Position numbers and translations under genes: made by a program. A stretch of 64,000 bases of DNA from Marsupella aquatica (lineage: Eukaryota > Marchantiophyta). Position 1 is the first letter of the stretch. Every line of letters begins with the position of its first letter. The stretch spans positions 5,208,001 to 5,272,000 of the forward strand of contig OZ316892.1 of assembly GCA_973895155.1 (NCBI GenBank). Reading direction: 5' to 3'. Under the pieces are notes generated by a model that was not told the origin of the DNA, searched no databases, and saw nothing but the letters and a program-made list of their open reading frames with translations. Shown here piece after piece: positions 49,801 through 59,541 of the stretch.

Positions 49801-50379
49801 CTCATGAAATAACATGCAATCATTCACACATGCATGAACAATATGATATTCCATGCCAATAGATGAGAGAACACTCTTTGCCTCCTTCCAAGTTGCTGGC
49901 AACACATTCTCAGTGGGCAACATAAGGTCATGGCAAAGTGCAAACATATCAGATAACAAGGCATTGCTTGCCTTGTGTTTGGCCTGTAGGTTCATCAACC
50001 CCAAGATGGCTGAAAGACGACTCAAACGAGCACCCTCATAGATAGGTGTTCGGGCATGTTCCTCTGCTTCTTCCCATTGGCATTGTCCCTCAGGGGTATG
50101 CCTTGGGCGTGGATCATTGGGGGGCACCTGCCCTTCATTGGGAAGATCATCACCAAGGTTGTCGGCACCAAACCAATCAACCATAAAGTCATCCATGGCT
50201 CTATCCTGGTCATCAGTTACTTGTTCATCCGTCCGAGGTACCTCTTCATCAGGGTTACTGCTTCCACTAGCACTTGATGAGGAGTGTGACTCTGATCCAT
50301 GTCCTTCTTCTGGCATACCCATTTCTCGATATGTTGCTCTCAATCTCCGTGGTAACATATTTGGAGAGGGTCGCACATT
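46829..50379 (-). CDS. CACTA TNP2-type transposase (Transposase_21, DUF4218, DUF4216)
   Basis: Catalyses excision and integration of the element. Minus-strand exons are 50379-49206, 49088-47567 and 47318-46829; both introns (117 and 248 bp) are GT-AG with matching phases. Counting from ATG 50358 the product is about 1054 residues. Exon A has the Transposase_21 core (SDGVSPH about 49505, YNLPPWLSM, IPGPK, and WTMHDYPG at the splice junction, continued as SGLQTQGYKACSTC). Exon B ends with the DUF4218 region (PPSFFDCQVHLLVHLVREL, RWMYWLERYMAVLKAYVRN, EGSIATGYLAAE). Exon C is a DUF4216 domain (VFKCKWFKVNLV). Exon A opens in phase 0 directly after a good acceptor (pyrimidine tract then TAG at 50380), so an upstream exon is likely; the exon at 51708-51475, with a CxC..C..His motif typical of the N-terminus of TNP2-like transposases, joins in frame. 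With it the protein would be about 1139 residues. A 60-bp in-frame duplication lies in exon B. No disabling lesion seen. Confidence 0.9.
47821..47939. repeat. In-frame 60-bp tandem duplication within the transposase
   Basis: Units 47821-47880 and 47881-47939 are identical over 57 or more bases. They encode two copies of TKTRMLTSTEWSQLTTFMLS just after the DUF4218 region. Identity suggests a very recent event. Confidence 0.9.
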
Positions 50380-50555
50380 CTAAAAACAAAGCAAACAATT
50401 GAAAGTTATATTGCAAAGAGAACACACACAAAAATGGGCTAGGGGTGTGCAAAAATGTAATAATATTGGTTGTGGTGCAAATACAAAATGTGGCCAAAGG
50501 CCATATGTAGTGCCCTTTCATATGCAACATACCACCTATGACCCTTAACTTAACC

Positions 50556-51708
50556 CTAATCCCACTCATAGTGAGTAAATAACTCATCCCCTGAGTTAAT
50601 GGTCCTTGTTGCTACAACTAGGCAATGGTCATGATGATATGTCTGGCCATAAGGTGCTGGCGGAGGACCCTCAATGAAAACCCACTCACAATTTTGCCTA
50701 CGCTTAGGGCGAGTCCCCACGGTACTGTTTATGAAACCAGCAATATTCCCAGTCCGTATGGGGTCCCCATCTATGACACGCTGCTCACTATACCTTCTAG
50801 TGTTTCCATCAAAAGTATCCATGTCCAATGCATAAGTCTTCCACTCAGGGTGTTGTGCAAGGATCATGTTCCAATGTCTTCTCTTGTAGATGGGTCCACC
50901 ATAAGGAAACAAAGTAGGCCCCTCTCGGCCGCGTCCACCTCTACCACTCTCGGCGTCCACAATGATGTCCTCACAGGCAAAAACTCCATAGCCATGTCTA
51001 TCCCCAAGTGTGGAAGGTTTGATAACCCAACGTCTACCCCAAACCTCTACCTCCGCACCGTAGGAAAGCTGTTGTGGCAAACCAAGAGTCTCAGGATCCC
51101 AGTCCTTGATGATAGGGACACATCTGCCAGTGAACTCACAATCACCCCACCGACCCGTAACCACTGCCTTGTACAAATCAGTATCCCCTCGGGCCCGCCT
51201 CTTGGAACGCTTTCTCCCTCTTGGGACAATAGCCTCAACCCCAACTTCCCTAGGACTGGTGGGCCTTGCCGCTAGACCCAAGGCTTTTGAGAATGCATTG
51301 CCTATAGCATCTAGAACACCTTGTGATGGGACATAGGGTGCTTGTGCCGCAGGTCTAGGCCTATTGGATACCTATTCCACCGAAACCAAAACAAACAAAA
51401 GTAGGTGTGAAATTGCAAACCTTCAACCATTGAGTAATGGGAATAGGGTAGGAAAACTAAGGCATAACACTTACCATATGAGATGAAGAAGCCCCTGCCG
51501 TATGACATCCACAACGCCCATATCTCTCAATATGTTGGGCACATATGTAAGATTTTTGGGAAACCTGACCCACACATCTGGAACATTCACAAAGTTGACG
51601 GGGTGGACCGCGAGGAGGAGGTGCGGTCGTGTGATGTTGAGGTGGAGGTGGTGTATCTTCATCAGAGGAGGACGAGTCTGTGGTGGAGATTTCAGAAGAT
51701 GAAGACAT
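50556..51708 (-). CDS. SET-domain protein carried by the CACTA element
   Basis: Probable protein-lysine methyltransferase of 349 residues, from two minus-strand exons: 51708-51475 (78 codons, real ATG) and 51371-50556, joined in phase 0 by a 103-bp GT-AG intron. Exon 1 is Ser/Pro-rich and ends in a Cys/His cluster (CECSRCVGQVSQ ... HIERYGRCGC) that looks like a zinc-binding motif. Exon 2 has a basic segment (RGRKRSKRRARG), then a SET domain: GYGVFA (S-adenosylmethionine loop, about 50975-50998), PYGGPIY, GNIAGFINST followed by NCEWVF (the counterpart of the RFINHSC..N block, with Ser-Thr where many enzymes have His-Ser), and the closing GDELFTHYEW with the catalytic-type Tyr. No pre-SET or post-SET Cys cluster is seen. 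Known SET proteins methylate histone or other lysines; the substrate here is unknown. The exon lies between exon 1 and the main transposase exon, so the two products probably share promoter and exon 1 through alternative splicing. Confidence 0.85.
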
Positions 51709-53006
51709 ATCCCCTGTAACAAGATATAATTAAAATGGGCATGTTATGACCAAAACATACCACAAAATGATATAAATCAAAGTTCCCAAATAATGATGAC
51801 AAGAAACCCAAACCAAAATGACCATAGCAATAAAAAAGGTACCTTTATGAGACCCGGGCTCAGCAGTGCCAATAGCTCTTGTGGCTCTAAGATAATTAAT
51901 GAACCCAATCTGAAGTATGAGGGAAAAGCTGCAACCATTCCATGTATATGTAAGCACAATAATCTGGACCAGACAAGAACAAAAAACCCTATATACATGT
52001 CCCCTTTATACATAGTGGCAACCAAAAGTGTTAAGTACATGAAAGGAACACTTTAGCCGATCATGCAATGTTTACCTTTCAGATGCCCGGGCTCTCACAA
52101 TGCATATGCATTAGTATCAAATCATCAAAAAGTGCCGCACCCTGCAAGCTATCATATATTCCCCTCCTTTGTTAGCAAAACCCATGCCAATCCCCTTTTG
52201 ATTCATAAACCCAATGAACCTCTCTTAAACCCAAAAGGCTGCAATATAAATCTCATGAAACCTTGCTTTGTCTTATCCAAACCTTCAACCCCAAACCGCA
52301 TCCTACCTATTAAACCTAAATCTGACTTACACACAAACCCAAACCTTTCTTCAACCCTAGAGACCTTTCTATTTAAAAACCCCAAACCCTAAAACCCTAA
52401 ACCCAAACCTTACTTATTTCTTGTAAACCAAATCCCACACCTTTATTATTTCTTCTAAACTAATGTAAACCCAAACCTTAGCCTAAACCAACACCATACA
52501 TAACCCATTAACCTGAAATCTGCCTAACCCTTCAAACCCGCCTTCAACTATTATCTAACACCCAAAACATGGCCAAAAAGCATTCCAAATATGAGTATAG
52601 AGGGGTCCACTTCACCTTTGAAAAAAACCCTTTCAAATGAAACCAACATTCCCCCAGGACGAGTTGCCAATGTCTTGCGAAGCCGCTTCCTTCGCAAATA
52701 CCATCACAAATTAGAATTGAGGTTTGCGAAGTTGCTGCTTTCGCAAGACCTTCAGAAAAACAGAGCCCGAGAGCATTTCTGCGAGAGAGCGAAGGTGTTG
52801 CGAAGCCTTTCACGTCGCAATGGTTTCGCAAAATTGAGAAACTATATGCGAAACAAGAAGAATCGCAACTTGCGAAACGGGTTGCTTCGCAAGTCTTTCC
52901 CGCTTGTACTTTTGCACTCGGCCGCGGTGTACTCAGCGGCATTTGACAAATTTCAAGCGTAGGGAGGGAGAAGGGAGCTCGCGCGCGCTCGGGGGGTGGC
53001 TTGGCT
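51709..53006. promoter_or_regulatory. Divergent promoter region of the CACTA genes
   Basis: It separates the leftward SET/transposase start (51708) from the rightward TnpA-like start (53007). It contains telomere-like AAACCCTAAAACCCTAAAC at 52384-52402 within a CCCAAACC-rich stretch (about 52160-52560), and a cluster of about ten TTGCGAA/TTCGCAA motifs at 52675-52905 matching the subterminal repeats. A TnpA-like protein binding its own promoter is an inference from these motifs and from En/Spm precedent. TATA boxes cannot be assigned with confidence. Confidence 0.6.
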
Positions 53007-54975
53007 ATGGATTCCAGTGGAGCAAATGGAGGTGATAGGGCAGGGGTGAGTGAGAGTGGCAATGGGAATGAAGGCAATGGGGAGCAGGAGAGGAATCGAT
53101 GGACCGATTTGATGGCTGAGCACCTCAATGCAGCACAGTTGAGCCACTTAGATTTGACTACACCAGCAGGGATTGCTTCTTTGAGTGCAATCCTTGGGCA
53201 AGCCTTGCAAACGGGAGTAGATGCAGGGAACATTGCAAGGGAGGAGGAGCAAAGGAGTGCAGCTCAACAGAAGGCAAGAGAGAAGAAGCGTAAGAAGGAG
53301 GAGAGGGCCAAGGCAGGAGTAGTCTCACCTGTTGCCCTAGAAAAGAAGAGGAGGAGAGAGGAACGAGATGAGATAAGAGCACAGCGGGAGGAGCAGCAAA
53401 AGAAGGAGGAAGAGAGGAAGAAGCTGCCTATGATTGCCTTGATCGAAGGCATTCCTACTGAACTGGCCTACACCGGGGCAAAGAGCACTATCAGGCTTAT
53501 GGTGCGCTCCAATTTTGCACGAGGAGTTGAGTGGGGGAAACTCAGCAAGGCAAACCAGAAGAAAGTAATGAGTCAAATCAAAGATTCATTTCGAAATGGA
53601 GCAGAGATTGATGAACAGTGGCTTGCAGATAGAATTTCCAATTCAATGTCTCAAGCACGGTACCATGATAGGAAGAAGGTAAGGGCCTACCTGGCAAACT
53701 TGGAGGAGTACAGAAATGTGAGGAGGCCACTGCAATTCACTGAGGACGTGTGGAATGCCTTTTACAAAGTGGAGGTGCAGATGAGAGCTGCCAGGAACCT
53801 TCTCTTCTGGAAGGAGATGGAAGCCAAGGCACAGAAGGCCGGGAAGTCCGACCGAAAGCTCAAGGCAATGGCTGAGAAAGTGTCTCACATGCAGCACATT
53901 GTGGATGAAGTGGGTGCACCACCCCAAAAATTCATCCTTGCAGCTGAGCGAGTCAGCAAACGGCCCAAGACCACGCACAAGATGGGCCAAGGTGGACTTC
54001 CCGGCCTCAAAGCACACTTTGTGAGTGGGCCCTCTCCTCTCCTCCCTTGCTTCTGTTTCCTTGCTTTCAATTGCTATCCAAACCTGCAATGCCCCCCTGC
54101 ATACCTCTTGTTTCTTTCTTACGGCCTGCCTTGTACTTTAGGTCACCCTGACACATTGCGTGCCTTAGAGATTTCTCGGAATTGTTTAAAAACAGAGTTT
54201 GCGAAGCTTTTGCGATGTGGGTTGCTTCGCAAATGTTTCGCAAAGTCTATCATGGCATTTTTTAAAGTTGTAAATGCGAAGCTATTGCGAAATAACTCGC
54301 TTCGCAAACTACTTCGCAAACAGCCAATTTATTTGAATTTGCGAAGTGGGGAGTTTCGCAAGTGTGTATTATGTTTTAAAAAAACCGCTAAGGGTTATTG
54401 AGCCCAATTTTGTGTTAGGGGCACCCTATTAGCACCTCCATGCATTTTTCTTGGGTTTATAGCATATTAACCTCGATCTATTTTGGTTTTGGAATGTTTG
54501 GTTGTGGTAGTATAAGAGGTACCGCAGGAAGATAACAGCAAAAGAGATGGAGATAGGAGCTGCGCATGGAGCCAAACATCTCTTTGACTTGGTTGACGCA
54601 GAGTTGGCGACTGTAAGTGCATGTATCCCCTTCAGTTTTTCCCACCCAATCCACTTATCTTTTCATTCCGTAAACCTAAACCAATTTGGCGTTGTGCTGC
54701 GCAAACAGGATGATGAGGATGCCATCGATACCAGCAGCACCGATGAGAACAATGAGGGGACCACGACAAAGGGGCCCAAGGTAGGAGGGAGTAGTGGATC
54801 TGGACCAGTAGGAGGAGTTTCCCAGCAGGAGGGGGAGGAAGAGGATGAGGATGAGGACGAGGAGGAACCAGATGTGGAGGAGCAGCCAGCACCACCTCCT
54901 GTGCCACGTCCGGATCTTCGCAAGAGGGACAAGGGGAAGAGGCCGGCGACAAGGAGTAGGAGGACCCCATTCTAG
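53007..54975 (+). CDS. TnpA-like second gene of the CACTA element
   Basis: About 460 residues from three plus-strand exons, 53007-54020, 54511-54612 and 54709-54975, all joined in phase 0 with good GTGAGT/GTAAGT donors and CAG or TAG acceptors. The start is the first true ATG (MDSSGANGGDRAG). Residues of about 75-150 form a strongly charged Lys/Glu/Arg stretch likely to be coiled coil (KAREKKRKKEERAK, REEQQKKEEERKK). The middle (about 150-330) has a helical region with SQARYHDRKKVRAYL; the C-terminus is acidic (EEEDEDEDEEEPDVEE) then basic (RKRDKGKRPATRSRRTP, nuclear-localisation-like). I know no catalytic motif. Its position as the second gene of a CACTA element and its make-up suggest the role of En/Spm TnpA, a non-catalytic protein binding subterminal repeats, but this is by analogy. 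Intron 1 itself carries a cluster of the subterminal motif. Confidence 0.8.
54190..54365. repeat. Subterminal-type motifs inside intron 1 of the TnpA-like gene
   Basis: About eight TTTGCGAAG/CTTCGCAAA words in both orientations, the same family as at the element ends. None is needed for splicing. Confidence 0.8.
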
Positions 54976-55199
54976 AGCTTGGTGGTGTAGTGCCTATGGG
55001 ATGCCCATTTACTTAGTGTAGTATATAGTTTTGATATGGGTAGTCTTATAGGGACCTAGCTTGTCATATGACACCCATCTAGGGTTTAGGGTTTAGGAAA
55101 CCCTAATTTTTGTGTACCTATCAATTTTCTATAAAGCAATTTTGATTCAGACCTCATTCTCCGTGTTGGACGACAAGACCCCAACCATAATTCAAAACT
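54976..55199. other. 3' region of the TnpA-like gene with telomere-like motif
   Basis: AGGGTTTAGGGTTTAGG at 55081-55097 followed at once by AAACCCTAA is a telomere-repeat-like (telo-box) cluster. Otherwise no features; presumably 3' UTR and spacer. Confidence 0.55.
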
Positions 55200-55658
55200 C
55201 TAAATCTAAACCCTAGCCTCAAGACATCTTGCGAAACCTATGCGAACAACCCAATTCGCATATTTACCATATTGAAGGTATCGCAAACATTATGCAAACC
55301 ACATACGTTCACAAAAATGCGAAGCCATGTTCATGGCATAACTACCATTAACTTAATATCGCAAACCGATTACCAAACTTCTGGGATTGCAAATATTTAA
55401 CTGCTTGATTATTATCGCAAGCCTCTCGCGACGCCCACGGAGTCGCTTAAATGTGAGTCCTTTGCGATTCTATTAGTGTCGCAAGTTGCAAAGGCGTTGC
55501 GAAGGTCTTGCGAAAGACCGGATGCGAACCTTTGGGCTTCGCAGTTTGCGATTCTATTGCGATGTGCGATACTTCGCAAAGGCGAGTTTTGTTTTTTGAT
55601 TTCCTTTGTTGTTTGCGATGCTTTCAAGTTCGCAAAAGGTGTGGGTAGTGTTGTAGTG
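55200..55658. repeat. CACTA right subterminal repeats and TIR
   Basis: More than twelve TGCGAA/TTCGCA words in both orientations, then the terminal inverted repeat ending at 55658. Confidence 0.85.
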
Positions 55659-57361
55659 ACCAGCCCTCGCACCACGGATTGTAAGTCTCAGAAGTGCTTA
55701 CTTGGAAGTCGTGCAATTGCAATCTAGCCTTCATACTTCAACCCCAATGTCTTTTCACTCCCAGGTTTGCCTTTGTGTTTTTGGTAAAAACATTTGTTTG
55801 CAATGCTTTGCAATGTCTGAATACATCTGCCTCATTGTCTTTGGTGTGCACTGCAATGTCTTCATTCTAGAGACAAAGCAGAAGGGCTCTTGGAGGGGTT
55901 GTAGCAGTGGAATCAGCACCAGCCCTCGCACCACAGATTGTAAGTCTCAAACGCGCTTACTTGGAAGTTTGAATACATCACCCTAATTGTCTTCTACGTG
56001 CACTGCAATTTCTTCATTCTAGCCCGTGCACGGGAAAGAAATTTGATATAGGTCAGCCTGGTTTGCCTTCCTGTACAAGGCCACATTCCTTTCTATTCAT
56101 ATTACTTTGCAGGGGTTAAATACACAACCCTTGATGTATTCAAGTCAGTTAATGATATTCTCCATTGTAGAGAGGAAGTAGAAGGGGAAGGAGTGTATCA
56201 GCGGTGCCCCCAAAACCAGCAGCAGCACCGGCACCAACAAGCAACCCCTCCCAGGTACGTCTTCATGTACCAGGCTAATTTCCTTATCAAACTGCTTTGC
56301 AGGGAGTGAATACACAACCCTCACTGTCTTCTATGTCAATTAATAATTTTGTTCATTGTAGGGAGGAAGACAAAGGGGAAGGGATGTGTCAGCAATGTCC
56401 TCAGCACCAGTGGCACTAGCAATCCCAGTACCAGCAACCAACCCCTCCAAGGTACGCCTTTGTGTCTTAGGCCACATAATTGAATTCCTTCTCATCAGCA
56501 GCGTCCAATTGTTGAGTAATGTGAATACTTCTTTGTCAATTATGTCTTTTGATGTTGCTTTGGATTGTAGGAAGGGCAACAACGGGAAAAAGCAAGCAAA
56601 AGGCGAAAAGGAAAGGGAAATTTGGTGGAGCAATCCCTTGCACCTGCCCCAACCCCTATCCCAACAAATGAACACTCAGCCCCTGCCCCTGTAACAACAC
56701 CAACACATGCACCTGCCGATATCCCTGGACCACCACTAGCACATGCCCCTACACCACGACCAGTAGAAGCACCAGCCCCTATACCAGTGCCAACACCAGG
56801 CCCTGCACCGGCTACGAACTCCTCACAGGTATGCCTAAGGGTGCAGCAGCAAAATTCCTCTGCTTCATTGTGGAATGTGAATACCTCTTTGTCCATGTAT
56901 TCTAATGTCTTTGTGGGTTGTAGGTACCACAAGGAGGAGTTGCTTTGTCCTTAGTACCTGTTCCTGTCTCAAGGAAGAGGAAGGAGGCCTCTAAATCAAG
57001 AAAGGGTATGAGCCAGGCATTGCAGGTTGTTCCTCTATTGGCAGTCGACCCCAAAACAAAAGTTGTGTTTTTGCACCCCGAAGATGATGACTTAGCAACA
57101 TCAGAAGTTGAAGACAGAGCACTGAGAGGCAAGCAAAAGCGAAGTAAAAGCGCGACAAGTAGAGGGGAGGGGCAAGGGAGAGGAAGAGGAGCACCTTCTA
57201 CTCGACCAACTCCCTTGCATGAAATCCCGCTAGGTGATGGTGACAATGTAGACACATTTGGGCCATCACAACTTTTGCATGACTCCCAAATGACTGCTTC
57301 ACAAGATACATTCAGGGAGGTTATTGACCAACTCCCGCACCCTTCCCAATATGCTGACTGA
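55659..57361 (+). pseudogene. MULE accessory gene, 3' part, repeated exon modules
   Basis: Continues the interrupted exon (to the donor-like ATTGTAAGTCTC about 55680), then a series of short exons each preceded by TTCATTCTAG or ATTGTAG acceptors and ended by GTAAGTCTC, CAGGTWYG or similar donors (about 55871-55938, 56171-56260, 56362-56450, 56571-56827, 56924-57361). Several encode a basic KGKG/RRRGRG-like start and a Pro/Ala/Thr-rich continuation; the largest is almost pure Pro-Ala-Thr (APAPVTTPTHAPADIPG). The last exon has basic clusters (SRKRKEASKSRKG, RGKQKRSKSATSRG) and ends at TGA 57359-57361. Exon limits are by eye. The family is unknown; the basic clusters suggest nuclear location or DNA contact. 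Confidence 0.55.
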
Positions 57362-57631
57362 GTGTGGATGCCCTTCCTGTGTGGTACTAAGCCATTTTTG
57401 TGGTAGCTTCAGTGGTCTTTAGATGCAATGTAGCTTGAGGTAGCTTCAGATACAATGTAGCTTCATTGGAAGGCAAGGAGGCCCATGATACATCTACACT
57501 GCAAGGTCACAACTCGACTTGCAACTTGTACTGGAAACATTTATGAATAAAAAGCAAGTTGCATTCACTATGTTCTGATGTATAAAAGTTATTCATTCTG
57601 CTGGATACTACCTTCAATCAGCACCTTCAGT
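57362..57631. other. 3' flank of the accessory gene
   Basis: Probable 3' UTR. A small repeat of TTGTAGCTTSAGGTAGCTTC-type words (57410-57465) and AATAAA at 57546-57551 as a possible polyadenylation signal. Confidence 0.45.
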
Positions 57632-58125
57632 TTTGGAAGACATTGTCCATATTGTCTTCGCACCACACTTAGCCATTTTTCCAACGACATGATATTCTGC
57701 TTCAAGAAGCCATTTGAGCGGGGGTAAATGGTGGATGTTGTGGGTTTGGAAGACATTGTCCATATTGTCTTCGCACCACACAGCCATTTTTCCAACGACA
57801 CGATATTCTGCTTCAAGAAGCCATTTGAGCGGGGGTAAATGGTGGATGTTGTGGGTTTGGAAGACATTGTCCATATTGTCTTCGCACCACAACCATTTTT
57901 CCAACGACACGATATTCTACTTCAAGAAGCCATTTGAGCGGGGGTAAATGGTGGATGTTGTGGGTTTTGGAAGACATTGTCCATATTGTCTTCGCACCAC
58001 ACTTAGCCATTTTGCCAACGGTTTTGGAAGACATTGTCCATATTGTCTTCGCACCACACTTAGCCATTTTGCCAACGACACGATATTCTACTTCAAGAAG
58101 CCATTTGAGCGGGGGTACGTAAATG
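57632..58125. repeat. Tandem repeats, about 110-bp unit, five copies
   Basis: Each unit opens TTTGGAAGACATTGTCCATA and contains CTTCGCACCACA, CCAACGACAYGATATTCT and GAAGCCATTTGAGCGGGGG. Starts are about 57632, 57745, 57856, 57964 and 58021; the fourth unit is shortened to about 57 bp. The array lies between the convergent genes of the MULE. Neighbouring units are very similar, so the expansion is recent. Confidence 0.88.
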
Positions 58126-58310
58126 GCCAACACTAGTGGTTTCACACAAGATGCACGTGAGAACTGCAAAAAAGTTTCAAAATTTGTATAACATCTCAAA
58201 ATTGTTGGAGTACAATGTTGTTGTAGACTTCAATATCTGCAACTGAAGCAAAATTGCAATTGCTACTTCCTGTGAGCTATTATTTGAACTTGTTACCACT
58301 GTGGTGTAAG

Positions 58311-59042
58311 CTAAGTCAAGAGCTCATTGCTACAAAATACTTCCCCACAACAGGTGCACCTAAATACTTCATGCCCAGACTCATCTACTCCAAGCAACTC
58401 AACATTAACTCTATGACCATCTGCTTTGATAGGAGCCCTCCATTGTGCACCCATTGCACTGAATTGTTGTTGAAGCCATGCCTCTGCCTCAGAATGGGAC
58501 CTAAAAGACTTGTGACTAGCTCCACTGAATCTGCTCACCTGACATTCTGCCTCCTCCCAAGTACGCTATATTCCAGGACTGCGCCCCCTAGCAATGGCAT
58601 ACCATTTTTTCTTTGAGGTAGAGCCTAGATCACAATTGTATGGAAGAGCAATTGACTTAGAGCGAGAGGAGAAAGTCTGTGATTGTAATTTCACCCTTGT
58701 GGCAGGCTGAGTTTGCGCAACGTCAACCAATTGTGCTTGTGAGGCTGACAAAGTTGGACCTGCATTAGCACCTTGGCGCCGAGCCGATATAGGTTTTGGT
58801 GGCCAAACAACAGCCACTACAGGGGAATCGTGACCCTCTGATTTTGATGGCGCTGTACTTTGAGCAAGGGGAGGCAGCCCATCTCGATTCCACACTGAAG
58901 ACAAACACAAAATCCGTTCCAACATGCGATGGAGGAAGAAGAGTAGTGCACTCAAACCTGCAAATACGGTCCATATGGCGAACCCCAATGCCCAAAACAA
59001 CTGAACTACAAAACCAACACTGCCTTCATTGAACTTTGCCAT
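58311..59042 (-). pseudogene. MULE-carried membrane and hybrid-binding-domain ORF, one in-frame stop
   Basis: From ATG 59042 the minus strand reads a short start, two adjacent hydrophobic segments (FVVQLFWALGFAIWTVF and ALLFFLHRM), a Ser/Gln-rich linker, then KKWYAIARGRSPGI, the opening of an RNase H1-type hybrid-binding domain (Pfam Cauli_VI). An in-frame TAG at 58566-58568 stands where the domain usually has Tyr. The same frame then continues with the rest of the domain (RTWEEAECQVSRFSGA, then SFRSHSEAEAWL) and ends in a CTCCGEVFC cluster. In RNase H1 the domain binds RNA/DNA hybrids; no RNase H catalytic domain follows. The relation to transposition is unknown. The gene lies inside the MULE downstream of mudrA and may be captured host sequence. 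Confidence 0.7.
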
Positions 59043-59541
59043 TGCCAAATGGCAATCCTGTCCTTCGCGCTGTCGTTGTTGCTCTCCTGTCCTTGGCACT
59101 CTCGCTCTCTCTGGCGCTGTCGGGCGCTGCACAATCTACTCAGACCTCTCTCTGGCGCTGCAGTGCTGTCCTGTCCATCCTCTACTACACTGGTCTCCTA
59201 ATACCTCCTCCCTTTGTTGTCACTCATGTGGACGACTTCAAAGACTCCGCTTTAGTCCGCTCGCCAAATGCGCACATTCTCCATCGAACACTCTATGTCG
59301 AACAACGGTCCCGCGCGCCAATATCATTGCGGAAGTAGATTCAAATTTGAAGACATTATGGTCAATGTATTCAATGTCAATGAAGGAAGTTAAGAAGACA
59401 ACATGGTCGCTGTCTTGAAGTGCAAGGATGGAAGATAAACGGAAAGACAACATGAATATGTTGTATTCATCAGAGAATAATGGTGGAAAAAAGTGACAAA
59501 AGTCTGTTTTGATGCACAACCAAAGTTCAGTAATAAAGTAA
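59043..59541. other. Spacer between mudrA-like gene and hybrid-binding ORF
   Basis: CTCTCTGGCGCTG repeats at about 59105-59160 on the plus strand. Possibly promoter or 5' UTR of the leftward ORF. No gene seen. Confidence 0.4.

Larger units (their letters stand above)
45868..55658. mobile_element. Apparently intact CACTA (En/Spm) transposon carrying a SET-domain gene
   Basis: It begins CACTACAACA and ends in the reverse complement (TGTTGTAGTG); about 30 bp of TIR align with some differences (TTTTGCGAA is shared). The 3-bp target duplication ACC lies at 45865-45867 and 55659-55661. Removing the element rejoins an exon module (GCAGTGGAATCACCAGCACC then AGCCCTCGCACCAC) that has an uninterrupted sister copy at about 55890-55940, which confirms the insertion. 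Inside are a minus-strand TNP2 transposase gene, a minus-strand SET-domain exon, a plus-strand TnpA-like gene, and TGCGAA-type subterminal repeats. All three protein models are open, so the element may be autonomous. Confidence 0.95.

Noticed and set aside
50380-50555. A single SET-transposase fusion protein
   Set aside because: The SET frame ends in a TAG immediately after the terminal motif, and no good donor before it joins in phase to the transposase exon; alternative splicing from the shared first exon fits better.
56540-56932. 130-codon Gly/Ala-rich minus-strand frame
   Set aside because: Antisense of the Pro/Ala-rich accessory exon; low-complexity GC-rich repeats open several frames at once.
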